DNA of 64,000 nucleotides. Source: an uncultured Draconibacterium sp. Its GTDB lineage: Bacteria > Bacteroidota > Bacteroidia > Bacteroidales > Prolixibacteraceae. This document shows positions 1 through 7,151 of the stretch, one piece after another. The stretch lies in NCBI RefSeq assembly GCF_963677565.1, contig NZ_OY781981.1, positions 3,030,001-3,094,000 on the forward strand, given 5' to 3'. The position numbers were made by a program, and so were the translations under genes. Positions within the stretch are counted from its first letter, which is position 1; each line of letters starts with the position of its first letter. The notes below the pieces were generated by a model. The model did not search any database. It had not been told where the DNA came from and saw nothing but the letters and a program-made list of their open reading frames with translations.

Positions 1-479
1 GGTGCATCAATTGAATCGCAAATACGATCGAAGAACACCAGGGGGACCTCGTTTTTAATCAATTTTTCAAAATGTGTAAAATCATTGGTTTCCTGGCTTA
101 AGCATACAATCAGGCCCTCAACACGGGATTTTAGAAAATTCTCCACAGCCTCTTTTTCTTTTTGCATTGATTCATTGGATGAAGCAATCAGAATAAAATA
201 GCCATTTTCATTAACTACCCGTTCAATCCCGGATATGATAGATGAATAGAAGTGGGTATTAATATCCGGGACGATTACTCCAATCATCTTGGTTTGTTGG
301 CGCAGAAGACCCATTGCTAGCGGATTGGGGCTATAATTTCGTTCCTCAGCCAACTGTTTTACTTTCTTCCTTACTTCCAGGCTGATATCAGGATGATTTT
401 TTAGTGCTCTGGAAACTGTTGATATAGAAATATTCAATTCCTGAGCTAAATCTTTAAGTGAAACACGTCGAGTTGCCAT
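1..479 (-). CDS. LacI-family transcriptional regulator (partial, C-terminus beyond window edge)
   Basis: The reverse strand from ATG at 477-479 reads into the window edge without a stop (about 159 codons). The N-terminus is a LacI helix-turn-helix (VSLKDLAQELNIS, ISTVSRALKNHPDIS), followed by a hinge (RNYSPNPLAMGL) and the start of a periplasmic-binding-protein-like effector domain (KMIGVIVPDI, later SRVEGLIVCLS, PLVFFDRI). Family role: a cytoplasmic, sugar-responsive DNA-binding regulator, usually a repressor. It is divergent from the three-gene sugar dehydrogenase operon starting at 784, and two operator-like palindromes lie between them, so it probably controls that operon. The effector sugar cannot be read from the sequence. 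Its reading frame is open and shows no damage. Confidence 0.9.
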   Translation of the reverse strand, partial: MATRRVSLKDLAQELNISISTVSRALKNHPDISLEVRKKVKQLAEERNYSPNPLAMGLLRQQTKMIGVIVPDINTHFYSSIISGIERVVNENGYFILIASSNESMQKEKEAVENFLKSRVEGLIVCLSQETNDFTHFEKLIKNEVPLVFFDRICDSIDA

Positions 480-493
480 AACTTGAGAAAATA

Positions 494-501
494 CAAAATT
501 A
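494..501 (-). promoter_or_regulatory. Possible -7 box for the LacI-type gene
   Basis: On the minus strand this reads TAATTTTG, a perfect match to the Bacteroidota -7 consensus TAnnTTTG. It sits only 15 nt before the ATG, which would leave a very short leader, and no clear -33 TTG is present. Weak call. Confidence 0.25.
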
Positions 502-568
502 GGCTTTTCACTGGATTCCTGAAAACCTGATTGCGATGAGAATCTGTTATACAACATTTTATTTTTTA

Positions 569-595
569 TGCAAAGCTTTGCACGAAGCTTTGCAT
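569..595. promoter_or_regulatory. Operator-like palindrome, distal
   Basis: Positions 569-582 form a perfect 14-bp palindrome TGCAAAGCTTTGCA. It is followed after one or two bases by a second copy of its right half (GAAGCTTTGCAT, 584-595). The TGCAAA/TTTGCA arms resemble half-sites of LacI/PurR-family operators, although the centre is GC rather than the usual CG. Its position between a LacI-type gene and the divergent operon supports an operator role (inference). Confidence 0.45.
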
Positions 596-686
596 GAACA
601 AGCTGCTTTTTAAGCCCTTGTATCACTGCGAAATATAAATGAAATTTGCACGAGCATAGATCTTAAAGCATAGAATCAAATAAGTG

Positions 687-702
687 TAAACGATCTCGTT
701 TA
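687..702. promoter_or_regulatory. Operator-like palindrome, proximal
   Basis: TAAACGA, a 2-bp centre (TC), then TCGTTTA: a 7-bp perfect inverted repeat of the AAACG/CGTTT type typical of LacI-family operators. It lies about 80 bp before the aldo/keto reductase start and downstream of the candidate -7 box at 641-648, where a bound repressor would block transcription. Functional role inferred. Confidence 0.5.
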
Positions 703-783
703 ATTTCGAATAAAGGAAGAAGGTCGTCGGTCTGTTTTAAATGAAAGTATTTATAATTCAGAGAGAAATTGGAAAAGAGTAGT

Positions 784-1794
784 ATGAAATATCCGCCATT
801 AATTTATGGAACGAGTTTCCTGGGAAACTTATATCGTGAATTAAGCTGGGACGAAAAACTATCACTAATAAAGGAGTGGTTTAAGGTTTCTGATGGGAAA
901 GTGATGATTGACAGTGCCGGGAAATACGGTGCCGGACTGGCATTGGAAGTAATCGGTAAAGGTCTTAGTCAACTAGGCATTCCACCAGAACAAATTACTA
1001 TAAGCAATAAGTTGGGGTGGTATCGGGTACCATTAAAAACGGAGGAGCCTACTTTTGAACCCGGAGTATGGGCCAACCTTGAATATGATGCTGTTCAGAA
1101 AATAAACTATAACGGTATTATCGAGTGCTGGCAACAAGGTTGCGAATTGCTTGGTGGCACTTACAAGCCTGAAATTGTTTCGGTTCACGATCCGGATGAA
1201 TATCTTATAGGAGCCAAAAACTCTGCTGAGCGCCAAAAACGTATGGAAGATATTCTAAATGCTTACAAGGCTTTGTTCGAATTAAAAGATAAAGGCGAAG
1301 TAAAAGCTGTTGGTATCGGATCGAAAGATTGGCTGGTGATAAAGGAATTGTACGAGAAAGTAAAATTCAATTGGGTGATGTTTGCTAATAAATTCACTGT
1401 TTATCATCATCCGAAGGCGATTGTTGACTTTATGAAGCAACTGGCAGAAGATGGAGTAGTAATCATCAATTCAGCTGTATTTAATGCCGGTTTTTTAACC
1501 GGTGGCGATTATTTTGACTATCGCTTAATGAATCCTGAAAATCCTGAAGACCGTGTGCTGTTTGAATGGAGGGAAAAGTTTTTCGCTGTTTGCAACGAAT
1601 ACCATATTGAGCCTGGCGACGCTTGTCTGAAGTTTGCATTGTCGGCGCCACAAATTAAGGCATTAGCATTAAACCCGAGTAAACCCAAACGAATGGCGAA
1701 TAATAAAGCATTGCTTAAAAAAGAGTTACCCAAAGAATTTTGGGCCGAGCTTAAAGCCGAAGGTATCATTGAACAGAACTATCCTTATTTGTAA
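784..1794 (+). CDS. Aldo/keto reductase (L-fucose / L-galactose-type aldose dehydrogenase candidate)
   Basis: A 336-residue NAD(P)-dependent aldo/keto reductase with a cytoplasmic (beta/alpha)8 barrel and no signal peptide. The catalytic tetrad is visible: Asp43 and Tyr48 (MIDSAGKYGAG), Lys76 (ISNKLGW) and His135 (VSVHDPDEY). The frame is also open from a TTG at 769; I chose ATG 784 because the AKR fold begins right after it. It is the first gene of a tight operon with a COG3618 hydrolase and a zinc dehydrogenase. In known oxidative routes an AKR of this kind oxidises L-fucose, L-galactose or related aldoses at C1 to the lactone. Substrate is inferred from these neighbours; the AKR assignment is firm. 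Confidence 0.85.
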   Translation: MKYPPLIYGTSFLGNLYRELSWDEKLSLIKEWFKVSDGKVMIDSAGKYGAGLALEVIGKGLSQLGIPPEQITISNKLGWYRVPLKTEEPTFEPGVWANLEYDAVQKINYNGIIECWQQGCELLGGTYKPEIVSVHDPDEYLIGAKNSAERQKRMEDILNAYKALFELKDKGEVKAVGIGSKDWLVIKELYEKVKFNWVMFANKFTVYHHPKAIVDFMKQLAEDGVVIINSAVFNAGFLTGGDYFDYRLMNPENPEDRVLFEWREKFFAVCNEYHIEPGDACLKFALSAPQIKALALNPSKPKRMANNKALLKKELPKEFWAELKAEGIIEQNYPYL

Positions 1795-1804
1795 ATGTCT
1801 GATT

Positions 1805-2632
1805 ATGATTATTGATACACATCACCATTACTGGAATTATAACCCGGTTGAATTTGACTGGATTGATGATGAAATGGCAAGGATTCGTCAAAGTTTTTTA
1901 CCAGATAACCTTAAGGAAACTTTGGAAAACACTGAAGTTGAAGGAGTGGTTACAGTACAGGCACGTCAAAGCTTAGAGGAAACTAACTGGTTACTTCAGT
2001 TGGCTACTGAGAATGATTTTATGCATGGAGTTGCTGGCTGGCTTCCTTTAATGGCTGAGAACATAAATGAGCTTCTTGAAGAATACAATCAGAACGACAA
2101 GTTGAAAGCTGTTCGACACGTGGTTCAGGGCGAGCCCGATCCAAAATTTATTCTTGGGAAAAATTTTAACCGGGGAATTTCGCAGCTTAAAAAATATGGT
2201 TTGGTATACGATATTCTCATCCTTGAACATCAGTTGCCAAATACGATTCGTTTTGTCGATCAGCATCCTGATCAGCAATTTGTGCTCGACCATATTGCCA
2301 AACCACGAATAAAGGCAAATGAGCTGGAACCATGGACAAAGAATATCAGGGAACTGGCGAAACGCAAAAATGTAAGCTGTAAAATTAGTGGAATGGTAAC
2401 AGAAGCTGATTTTAATAACTGGACTGAAGAGCAGCTAAAACCTTATTTCGAAGTGGTATTTAACGCTTTTGGCCCAAATCGACTGATGTATGGTTCAGAT
2501 TGGCCCGTATGCCTGGTTGCAACAGAATACGCTAATTGGCTAAGTCTGGTTGAGAGACAGCTTGCGCAATTCTCAGAAAACGAACAAAATATGATTTTCT
2601 ATAAAAATGCCGTGGAGGTATATCAATTATAG
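1805..2632 (+). CDS. COG3618 amidohydrolase (fuconolactonase-like)
   Basis: A 275-residue amidohydrolase-2 family TIM barrel. Metal-ligand and catalytic signatures are THHHYW (His6-His8) at the N-terminus, LDHIAKP (His163) and GSDWPV (Asp232) near the end. COG3618 members hydrolyse sugar lactones such as L-fucono-1,5-lactone and L-rhamnono-lactone. An upstream TTG at 1769 overlaps the previous gene by 26 bp, but the conserved N-terminus IIDTHHH starts at ATG 1805, 10 bp after the preceding stop, so I use that. The likely role is opening the lactone made by the upstream aldo/keto reductase. It is cytoplasmic, with no signal peptide. Confidence 0.85.
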   Translation: MIIDTHHHYWNYNPVEFDWIDDEMARIRQSFLPDNLKETLENTEVEGVVTVQARQSLEETNWLLQLATENDFMHGVAGWLPLMAENINELLEEYNQNDKLKAVRHVVQGEPDPKFILGKNFNRGISQLKKYGLVYDILILEHQLPNTIRFVDQHPDQQFVLDHIAKPRIKANELEPWTKNIRELAKRKNVSCKISGMVTEADFNNWTEEQLKPYFEVVFNAFGPNRLMYGSDWPVCLVATEYANWLSLVERQLAQFSENEQNMIFYKNAVEVYQL

Positions 2633-2642
2633 TGTATAAAAG

Positions 2643-3662
2643 ATGAAAGCAATAGAAATAACAAAAGCAGGAGAGATGCAGATTGTTGAGCGAGAGATGC
2701 CTGGTCCTGCAAGTGGCGAAATACTGTTAAAATTAAAATATGTAGGTTTTTGTGGTTCCGACCTGAGTACTTATTTGGGAAAAAATGCATTGGTTCAATA
2801 TCCTCGGATTCCGGGGCATGAGATTTCTGCAGTTATAGAAAAAATTGGAACACAAGTACCCGATAGTTTTACAATTGGCATGGCAGCAACTGTTGTGCCC
2901 TACACAAATTGTGGACAGTGTACATCCTGTAAAAAGAAACGTTTTAATGCCTGCAGGTACAACGAAACATTGGGAGTTCAGCGTGATGGTGCGATGGCAG
3001 AATATATTGTTGTGCCGTGGCAAAAGGTTTTAATGGATAAGGCTTTATCGAATATTCAACTGGCCTTGGTTGAGCCTATGACTGTTGGCTTTCATGCAAT
3101 AGATAATGGGAAGGTTACTGATGTTGATATCGTTATGGTCCTTGGATGCGGCATGATTGGTAGTGGTGCAATTGTTCGTGCTAAACTGCGTGGTGCAACA
3201 GTAATTGCAGTCGATATAGATGATTCTAAGTTAGATATTGCCAAAAAATTGGGAGCAACATACACGATCAACTCAAAAGATCAGGATCTTCATGCAGAAC
3301 TGGAAAAAATCACTTTGGGCAATGGACCAACAGTTGTAATAGAGGCAGCCGGGAGTCCAATTACTTACAAGTCGGCAATAGAAGAAGTAGCTTTTGCCGG
3401 CCGTGTGGTTTGTATTGGTTATGCCGGAAGTGATATCGATTTTACAACAAAACTTTGGGTACAGAAGGAACTGGAAATAATGGGATCGCGTAACGCAAAT
3501 CTATCCGATTTTGATGCCGTAATAAAGTACCTGAAAAACAGTCAGGTTGACGAAAGTATTTTGATTTCAAAAACAGTAAGCCCGGAAGAAGCACCCGTGG
3601 CCATGAAAAAATGGTCGGAGGCACCCGAAAAATTTCTTAAAATATTGGTTGAATTCCGGTGA
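2643..3662 (+). CDS. Zinc-dependent medium-chain dehydrogenase
   Basis: A 339-residue MDR-superfamily alcohol/polyol dehydrogenase. Catalytic zinc ligands are Cys37 (GFCGSD), His59-Glu60 (PGHE) and Glu144 (LVEP). The structural zinc loop is Cys90, Cys93, Cys96 and Cys104. The Rossmann nucleotide site is GCGMIG (168-173) with a downstream acidic VDID consistent with NAD preference. It starts 10 bp after the lactonase-like gene and is the last gene of the operon. Family members oxidise secondary alcohols of sugars and sugar acids (threonine, sorbitol, galactonate and fuconate-type substrates). Here it probably oxidises the aldonate or a downstream keto-sugar intermediate; the exact step is inference. 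Confidence 0.85.
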   Translation: MKAIEITKAGEMQIVEREMPGPASGEILLKLKYVGFCGSDLSTYLGKNALVQYPRIPGHEISAVIEKIGTQVPDSFTIGMAATVVPYTNCGQCTSCKKKRFNACRYNETLGVQRDGAMAEYIVVPWQKVLMDKALSNIQLALVEPMTVGFHAIDNGKVTDVDIVMVLGCGMIGSGAIVRAKLRGATVIAVDIDDSKLDIAKKLGATYTINSKDQDLHAELEKITLGNGPTVVIEAAGSPITYKSAIEEVAFAGRVVCIGYAGSDIDFTTKLWVQKELEIMGSRNANLSDFDAVIKYLKNSQVDESILISKTVSPEEAPVAMKKWSEAPEKFLKILVEFR

Positions 3663-3669
3663 GCGCATT

Positions 3670-3691
3670 CCCCGATGGCTTTGCCTCGGGG
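3670..3691. repeat. Bulged hairpin, first of two with the same build
   Basis: CCCCGA (3670-3675), a T bulge, GGC-TTT-GCC, then TCGGGG (3686-3691). It lies 8 bp after the dehydrogenase stop. There is no T-tract after it, so it is not a classic terminator by itself. Its design matches the hairpin at 3735-3756, suggesting a dispersed palindromic element. Confidence 0.55.
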
Positions 3692-3734
3692 TAAGCGAAC
3701 AAAACAATAAAAAAGTCCTTAACGGAATCGGATT

Positions 3735-3756
3735 CCTCGTCAGCTCTGCTGCGAGG
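3735..3756. repeat. Bulged hairpin, second of two with the same build
   Basis: CCTCG (3735-3739), a T bulge, CAGC-TCT-GCTG, then CGAGG (3752-3756). It has the same stem, bulge, short stem, three-base loop pattern as 3670-3691 but a different sequence. This suggests structure-level conservation. Confidence 0.5.
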
Positions 3757-3795
3757 AGTTTCAATTCTGAGATTAATATAAACTCATATTAACTA

Positions 3796-3873
3796 TAAAA
3801 TGCCGTATTGTAAAGACTGTTTATTTTTGTTACGGAAGTATGAAAAATAGAGTATTTACAATACGGCATTTTA
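3796..3873. repeat. 19-bp perfect inverted repeat between convergent genes
   Basis: The left arm 3796-3814 and right arm 3855-3873 (core ATGCCGTATTGTAAA and its complement) pair over 19 bp around a 40-nt spacer. The right arm runs into TTTTA on the plus strand and the left arm gives TTTTATAG on the minus strand, so it could end transcription from both convergent units. The loop is long for a terminator; a small mobile-element remnant is an alternative. Confidence 0.6.
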
Positions 3874-3887
3874 GTATTCATCAGGAA

Positions 3888-5768
3888 TCAATCTTTCTTA
3901 AAAACCCGGTAGGAATGCGGCTTTAAGGTAATTCTGAATTTACTGGTCTTTTCAGAACCTTTCATCCGGCGGCTAAAGAAGCTAGGTGTTTCTTCGGGGA
4001 GTTTTTCATTAGTAACTCCTTCGGAAATATCGGAGATGGCGGAAAGATCTTCGCTGCTAACCAGTTGAATGGTTACAAGCTCATCCAAAAACGACTCAAT
4101 TATAAATGTATTATTGTCGTAAACAAACAGGCTTACTTTGGCCGGTCCTTCAATGTACATTCCCAAATCTTTACTCATTACCTGGCGAAATGCATTCAAT
4201 ACGCCATCGGGCAAATCGTAAAGGTTTCCAAAATCGTCGGGAATAGTTATCACATACAGGTTTCCTTTAGAATATTGCGTGCGAAGCAGCATTGGATAAC
4301 CGCTAACACCATTTGTCAGCGGACGTCCGGCACTAACAATTTCCCAGGCATCGTTGGTTTGATACAGCACCTGAGGAATCAGGATATCTTTTTCGGTATT
4401 TCCCCAAAAGCCAAAATCGTTTACCAGTGCATTCTTTTCTCCTGCGCGCAATTCGGCAATGTCGGCAATGTCGTTTTGTATGGCTTTTAACAAGCTGCTG
4501 GTAATTACTACATCGCCGCCTTTCTGCAACTGTTTTTTCATTTTGCTTACAATATCGCTATCGTATTTGGCTTGTTCGGTTAGCAATATTACTTTCTGGT
4601 CTTCCGGAAATTCGGAGTACATATCCATAGGCAGGCCAATCATTCCGAGGTAATTTTGCAGGAAATCGTCGCCCAGCGAATGGTAAGGTTTGTATGATTT
4701 AATACCGATTGGCTTGCCCAGTTGGCCAACAACTTCATCAGCTTGTTCTAAAGCCACAGCGGCCACGCGGGCTATGGTCGATGGTGTTACGGTTTTACCA
4801 TCGGGCAGTTGAACGGGCTTCATCATTTCGTCGTAATCGAAACTGGTGCCCGTGCCTTGCCACTGTTTCCGGTGAATTTCGGGACGCAGTTGCACACCCG
4901 TTAGTTGATTGTAGGCAAATAGCATAATTTCGGGGGCTTTGGCAAACATCGTAAGCCAAAGTTGTTCAGCGTAGCGGTCCATTCCCATGTTCGAGCCGCC
5001 GGCATCAACCCATCCGCCAAAGTTGTAGCCCGGGCGCAAGTTGTCGAAATAGCGAATAATGTTGTAACTTAGGTAGTTTTGCAGATGTTGTGCATACGAC
5101 GGATCACGTGTTTCTGTACCTGTCCACACGCCATCGAAAAGGTGTGGTCCGTTTTGCAGATCGAATCCCAGCCCCTGAAAATGATCGTACCAGTTCGGGT
5201 ATTTGATGATTACTTTAACATTGGGATTAACTTTTTTTGCAGGATCGAGAACCAGCTCTTTTCCGGCTTTGGTCATTAGCTTTGTGCGGTATTCTGTCCA
5301 GCTCATGTCGCCTTTGGCTTCAATTTCGATATCCGATTTACAACTGGTAAAAAAGAAATCGTCGAGAATAAAATCGTCAAAATGGTGTGCTGTATGTTCG
5401 GCAATCTGTTGCACAATTTCCCGGTGTTCCGGATTGGAATAACAAAAGGTTTCGAAATTGTTCGATTCATCAATGGTGTAGGTAATTCCTCCTCCAACTT
5501 CCAGGCCTTTGTCCAAAAAATAGTGTTTTGCCTGTTCCAGTGTCTCGTCAGGTACAATCAGCAAATCGCGATGGGTTTCCAGGTAAATTTTGTCGATTTT
5601 TATTTGGTTCGAAATGATGGTCCAGGTGGAGTCGAGCCAATTCTGGTCTTTCATCTTTTCCACCTCGTAAGCTCGTACATATACCGAGACTTTATAATTT
5701 TTGTAGTTTCCGGCCTGCGACAGTAATGTCATTCCGATCAGTATAAGTAAAGTTAAAATTCGTTTCAT
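3888..5768 (-). CDS. Secreted (beta/alpha)8-barrel protein, putative uncharacterised glycoside hydrolase
   Basis: A 626-residue protein with a signal peptide (about 1-19, ending LSQAG). I do not recognise a named family. The first 290 residues read as eight beta strands of a TIM barrel: KVSVYVRAYEV, KIYLETHRD, LEVGGGITY, DFILDDFFF, VKVIIKYPNW, FDGVWTGTETRD, GGWVDAGG and IMLFAYN. Acidic residues sit at strand ends (Glu64, Asp136/Asp137, Glu219, Asp255), as in glycosidases. A Rossmann-like segment around 350-430 (GKPIGIKSY, KVILLTEQAKYD, GGDVVITSSLL) resembles the amidotransferase-like domain that follows the barrel in GH42-type enzymes. A beta-sandwich tail comes last. It is third in a minus-strand unit after a GH9 enzyme and an AGE-family protein. 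Glycosidase activity is an inference from fold and context. Confidence 0.6.
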   Translation of the reverse strand: MKRILTLLILIGMTLLSQAGNYKNYKVSVYVRAYEVEKMKDQNWLDSTWTIISNQIKIDKIYLETHRDLLIVPDETLEQAKHYFLDKGLEVGGGITYTIDESNNFETFCYSNPEHREIVQQIAEHTAHHFDDFILDDFFFTSCKSDIEIEAKGDMSWTEYRTKLMTKAGKELVLDPAKKVNPNVKVIIKYPNWYDHFQGLGFDLQNGPHLFDGVWTGTETRDPSYAQHLQNYLSYNIIRYFDNLRPGYNFGGWVDAGGSNMGMDRYAEQLWLTMFAKAPEIMLFAYNQLTGVQLRPEIHRKQWQGTGTSFDYDEMMKPVQLPDGKTVTPSTIARVAAVALEQADEVVGQLGKPIGIKSYKPYHSLGDDFLQNYLGMIGLPMDMYSEFPEDQKVILLTEQAKYDSDIVSKMKKQLQKGGDVVITSSLLKAIQNDIADIAELRAGEKNALVNDFGFWGNTEKDILIPQVLYQTNDAWEIVSAGRPLTNGVSGYPMLLRTQYSKGNLYVITIPDDFGNLYDLPDGVLNAFRQVMSKDLGMYIEGPAKVSLFVYDNNTFIIESFLDELVTIQLVSSEDLSAISDISEGVTNEKLPEETPSFFSRRMKGSEKTSKFRITLKPHSYRVFKKD

Positions 5769-5796
5769 AGTAGGTTTTTATTGGTTGAACAAGATT

Positions 5797-7065
5797 TTAA
5801 TTTGTTTTTTGGGTTCTTGCAAGTACTTCAAAGGCCATTCGGCTGTTGTGGTAGGGACATTTCCATAAACTTACTTTTGGTCGCCTGATGTTTGGTTTGC
5901 CGTCAGATCCAATTCCTTCGTACCAACCTCCGTATTCGTTGTCAACCAGGTTGTTTTTTATCCATTCCCAGGTGGTTATTGCGGCATCCAGGTATTTTTC
6001 ATCCCCGCTGATTTGCCAGGCATTAAAAAAGGCAATCACCGATTCAGCCTGCGGCCACCAACTCAGATTTCCTTCAATTTTGCCATTTTTGCGTTCGTAA
6101 AGCAAGGAGCCGTCGGGATTTATGCCTTCCTGCATTTGTGTGTCAACAAGTTTTAAGGCAATGGATTTACTTTCTTGAATCAGTACTTCATCTTTTAATA
6201 CCTCGGCAGCCTCCGCCAGCAACCACGACAATTCAATATCATGCCCGTAAGAATCGATCTGCTCCAGATTCTCCCATTCACTGGTTAGAAATAAATTCTG
6301 ATGCCACCTTTTTTTGTCAATGATTTTTTCCTGAAATACATCGACAAGTCCTTTTAGCTGACTTTTCAAACCGGAATCGGGCCAGGCTTTATACAATTGC
6401 GAATATGCTTCGAGCAGATGTAAGTGCGTGTTCATGGTTTTGGCCGCTACACCCTTACCATCATAACCATAATGCTCCGGAGTTTTCCAGTCGCGTGTAA
6501 AAGATTCGATGTAACCGCCGTTAAGTGGATCAAAAGCTTTCTTTTCCAAGGTTCGGTACAAACGAATGGCTTGCTGCAGGCTTTCGTCTTTACCCGTGGC
6601 CTGATAATGTGCAGCCAGCCCGTAAATGGCAAAAGCTATACCGTAGCACTGTTTTTGGTCATCGAGCGGAATGCCATCAGACTGAACTGTCCAATAGGTG
6701 CCGCCAAACTCTTTATCGATAAAATAGGCGAGGAAATATTCCTGTGCCCGGTTGGCCAACTCCAGGTATGCTTCATTTTTAAAATGCATATATGCATTGG
6801 AGAAAGTCCACAATATCCGCGCATTCAGAACACAACCTTTTGGAGCCTCCGGAACGGGAGTCCCATCGTTAAGAACTGTCCCGTAAAACCCTCCGTTCGG
6901 GTCAGGCGTGTAGTTTTCCCAGAACGGCAGAATATTTTCTGTTAGGTTATTGGTAGTTTCCGAAACCAAACGAGCTGTTTTGATTTCGGAAGAAGATGTT
7001 GAACAACCGGTAACAAAAATCTGCAGGTATAAAATGCCTGCAAAAAGTATCAGGAACTTAATCAT
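5797..7065 (-). CDS. AGE-family epimerase, cellobiose 2-epimerase-like lipoprotein
   Basis: A 422-residue (alpha/alpha)6-barrel protein of the N-acylglucosamine 2-epimerase family. Expected active-site residues of cellobiose 2-epimerases are visible: Arg83 (NARILW), His214 (NTHLHLLEA), His275 (DSYGHDIELSWLLAEA), the WWPQAE motif (336-341) and His406 (KCPYHNSRM). These enzymes convert the reducing-end glucose of beta-1,4-disaccharides to mannose. The odd point is the N-terminus: a hydrophobic stretch ending VTGC places a lipobox Cys at 21, so it is probably an exported lipoprotein, whereas characterised relatives are cytoplasmic. It lies between GH9 and the putative glycosidase, which fits processing of beta-glucan or glucomannan oligosaccharides. 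Confidence 0.8.
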   Translation of the reverse strand: MIKFLILFAGILYLQIFVTGCSTSSSEIKTARLVSETTNNLTENILPFWENYTPDPNGGFYGTVLNDGTPVPEAPKGCVLNARILWTFSNAYMHFKNEAYLELANRAQEYFLAYFIDKEFGGTYWTVQSDGIPLDDQKQCYGIAFAIYGLAAHYQATGKDESLQQAIRLYRTLEKKAFDPLNGGYIESFTRDWKTPEHYGYDGKGVAAKTMNTHLHLLEAYSQLYKAWPDSGLKSQLKGLVDVFQEKIIDKKRWHQNLFLTSEWENLEQIDSYGHDIELSWLLAEAAEVLKDEVLIQESKSIALKLVDTQMQEGINPDGSLLYERKNGKIEGNLSWWPQAESVIAFFNAWQISGDEKYLDAAITTWEWIKNNLVDNEYGGWYEGIGSDGKPNIRRPKVSLWKCPYHNSRMAFEVLARTQKTN

Positions 7066-7130
7066 TGCTATTGGTTTACAATTGATTGATTCTTTTGTTC
7101 TTATCTTTCATGTTACAGACTTTTTAAGTA

Positions 7131-7150
7131 GAGCAGTATATCTACTGCTC
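7131..7150. repeat. Intercistronic hairpin between GH9 and AGE genes
   Basis: GAGCAGTA (7131-7138), loop TATC, TACTGCTC (7143-7150): an 8-bp perfect stem directly after the GH9 stop codon. On the coding (minus) strand no T-tract follows, so an mRNA-stability or processing hairpin is more likely than a terminator. Confidence 0.5.
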
Positions 7151-7151
7151 A

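Larger units (their letters stand above)
480..783. other. Divergent regulatory region between LacI-type gene and sugar operon
   Basis: A 304-bp gap with no gene. It holds two operator-like palindromes (569-595 and 687-702), a possible minus-strand -7 box (494-501), and a possible plus-strand promoter: TTG at 618-620, 20 nt, then GAAATTTG at 641-648, one mismatch from TAnnTTTG. Confidence 0.5.

Noticed and set aside
1769..1804. Earlier TTG start of the lactonase-like gene overlapping the reductase
   Set aside because: The conserved amidohydrolase N-terminus begins at ATG 1805; the extra residues match nothing. The same reasoning removed upstream starts at 769, 13892, 24515 and 36027.
4065..4490. 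Plus-strand open frame of about 140 codons opposite the putative glycosidase
   Set aside because: It is antisense to a gene with signal peptide and barrel-strand pattern, has no recognisable domain, and several similar frames arise by codon bias.
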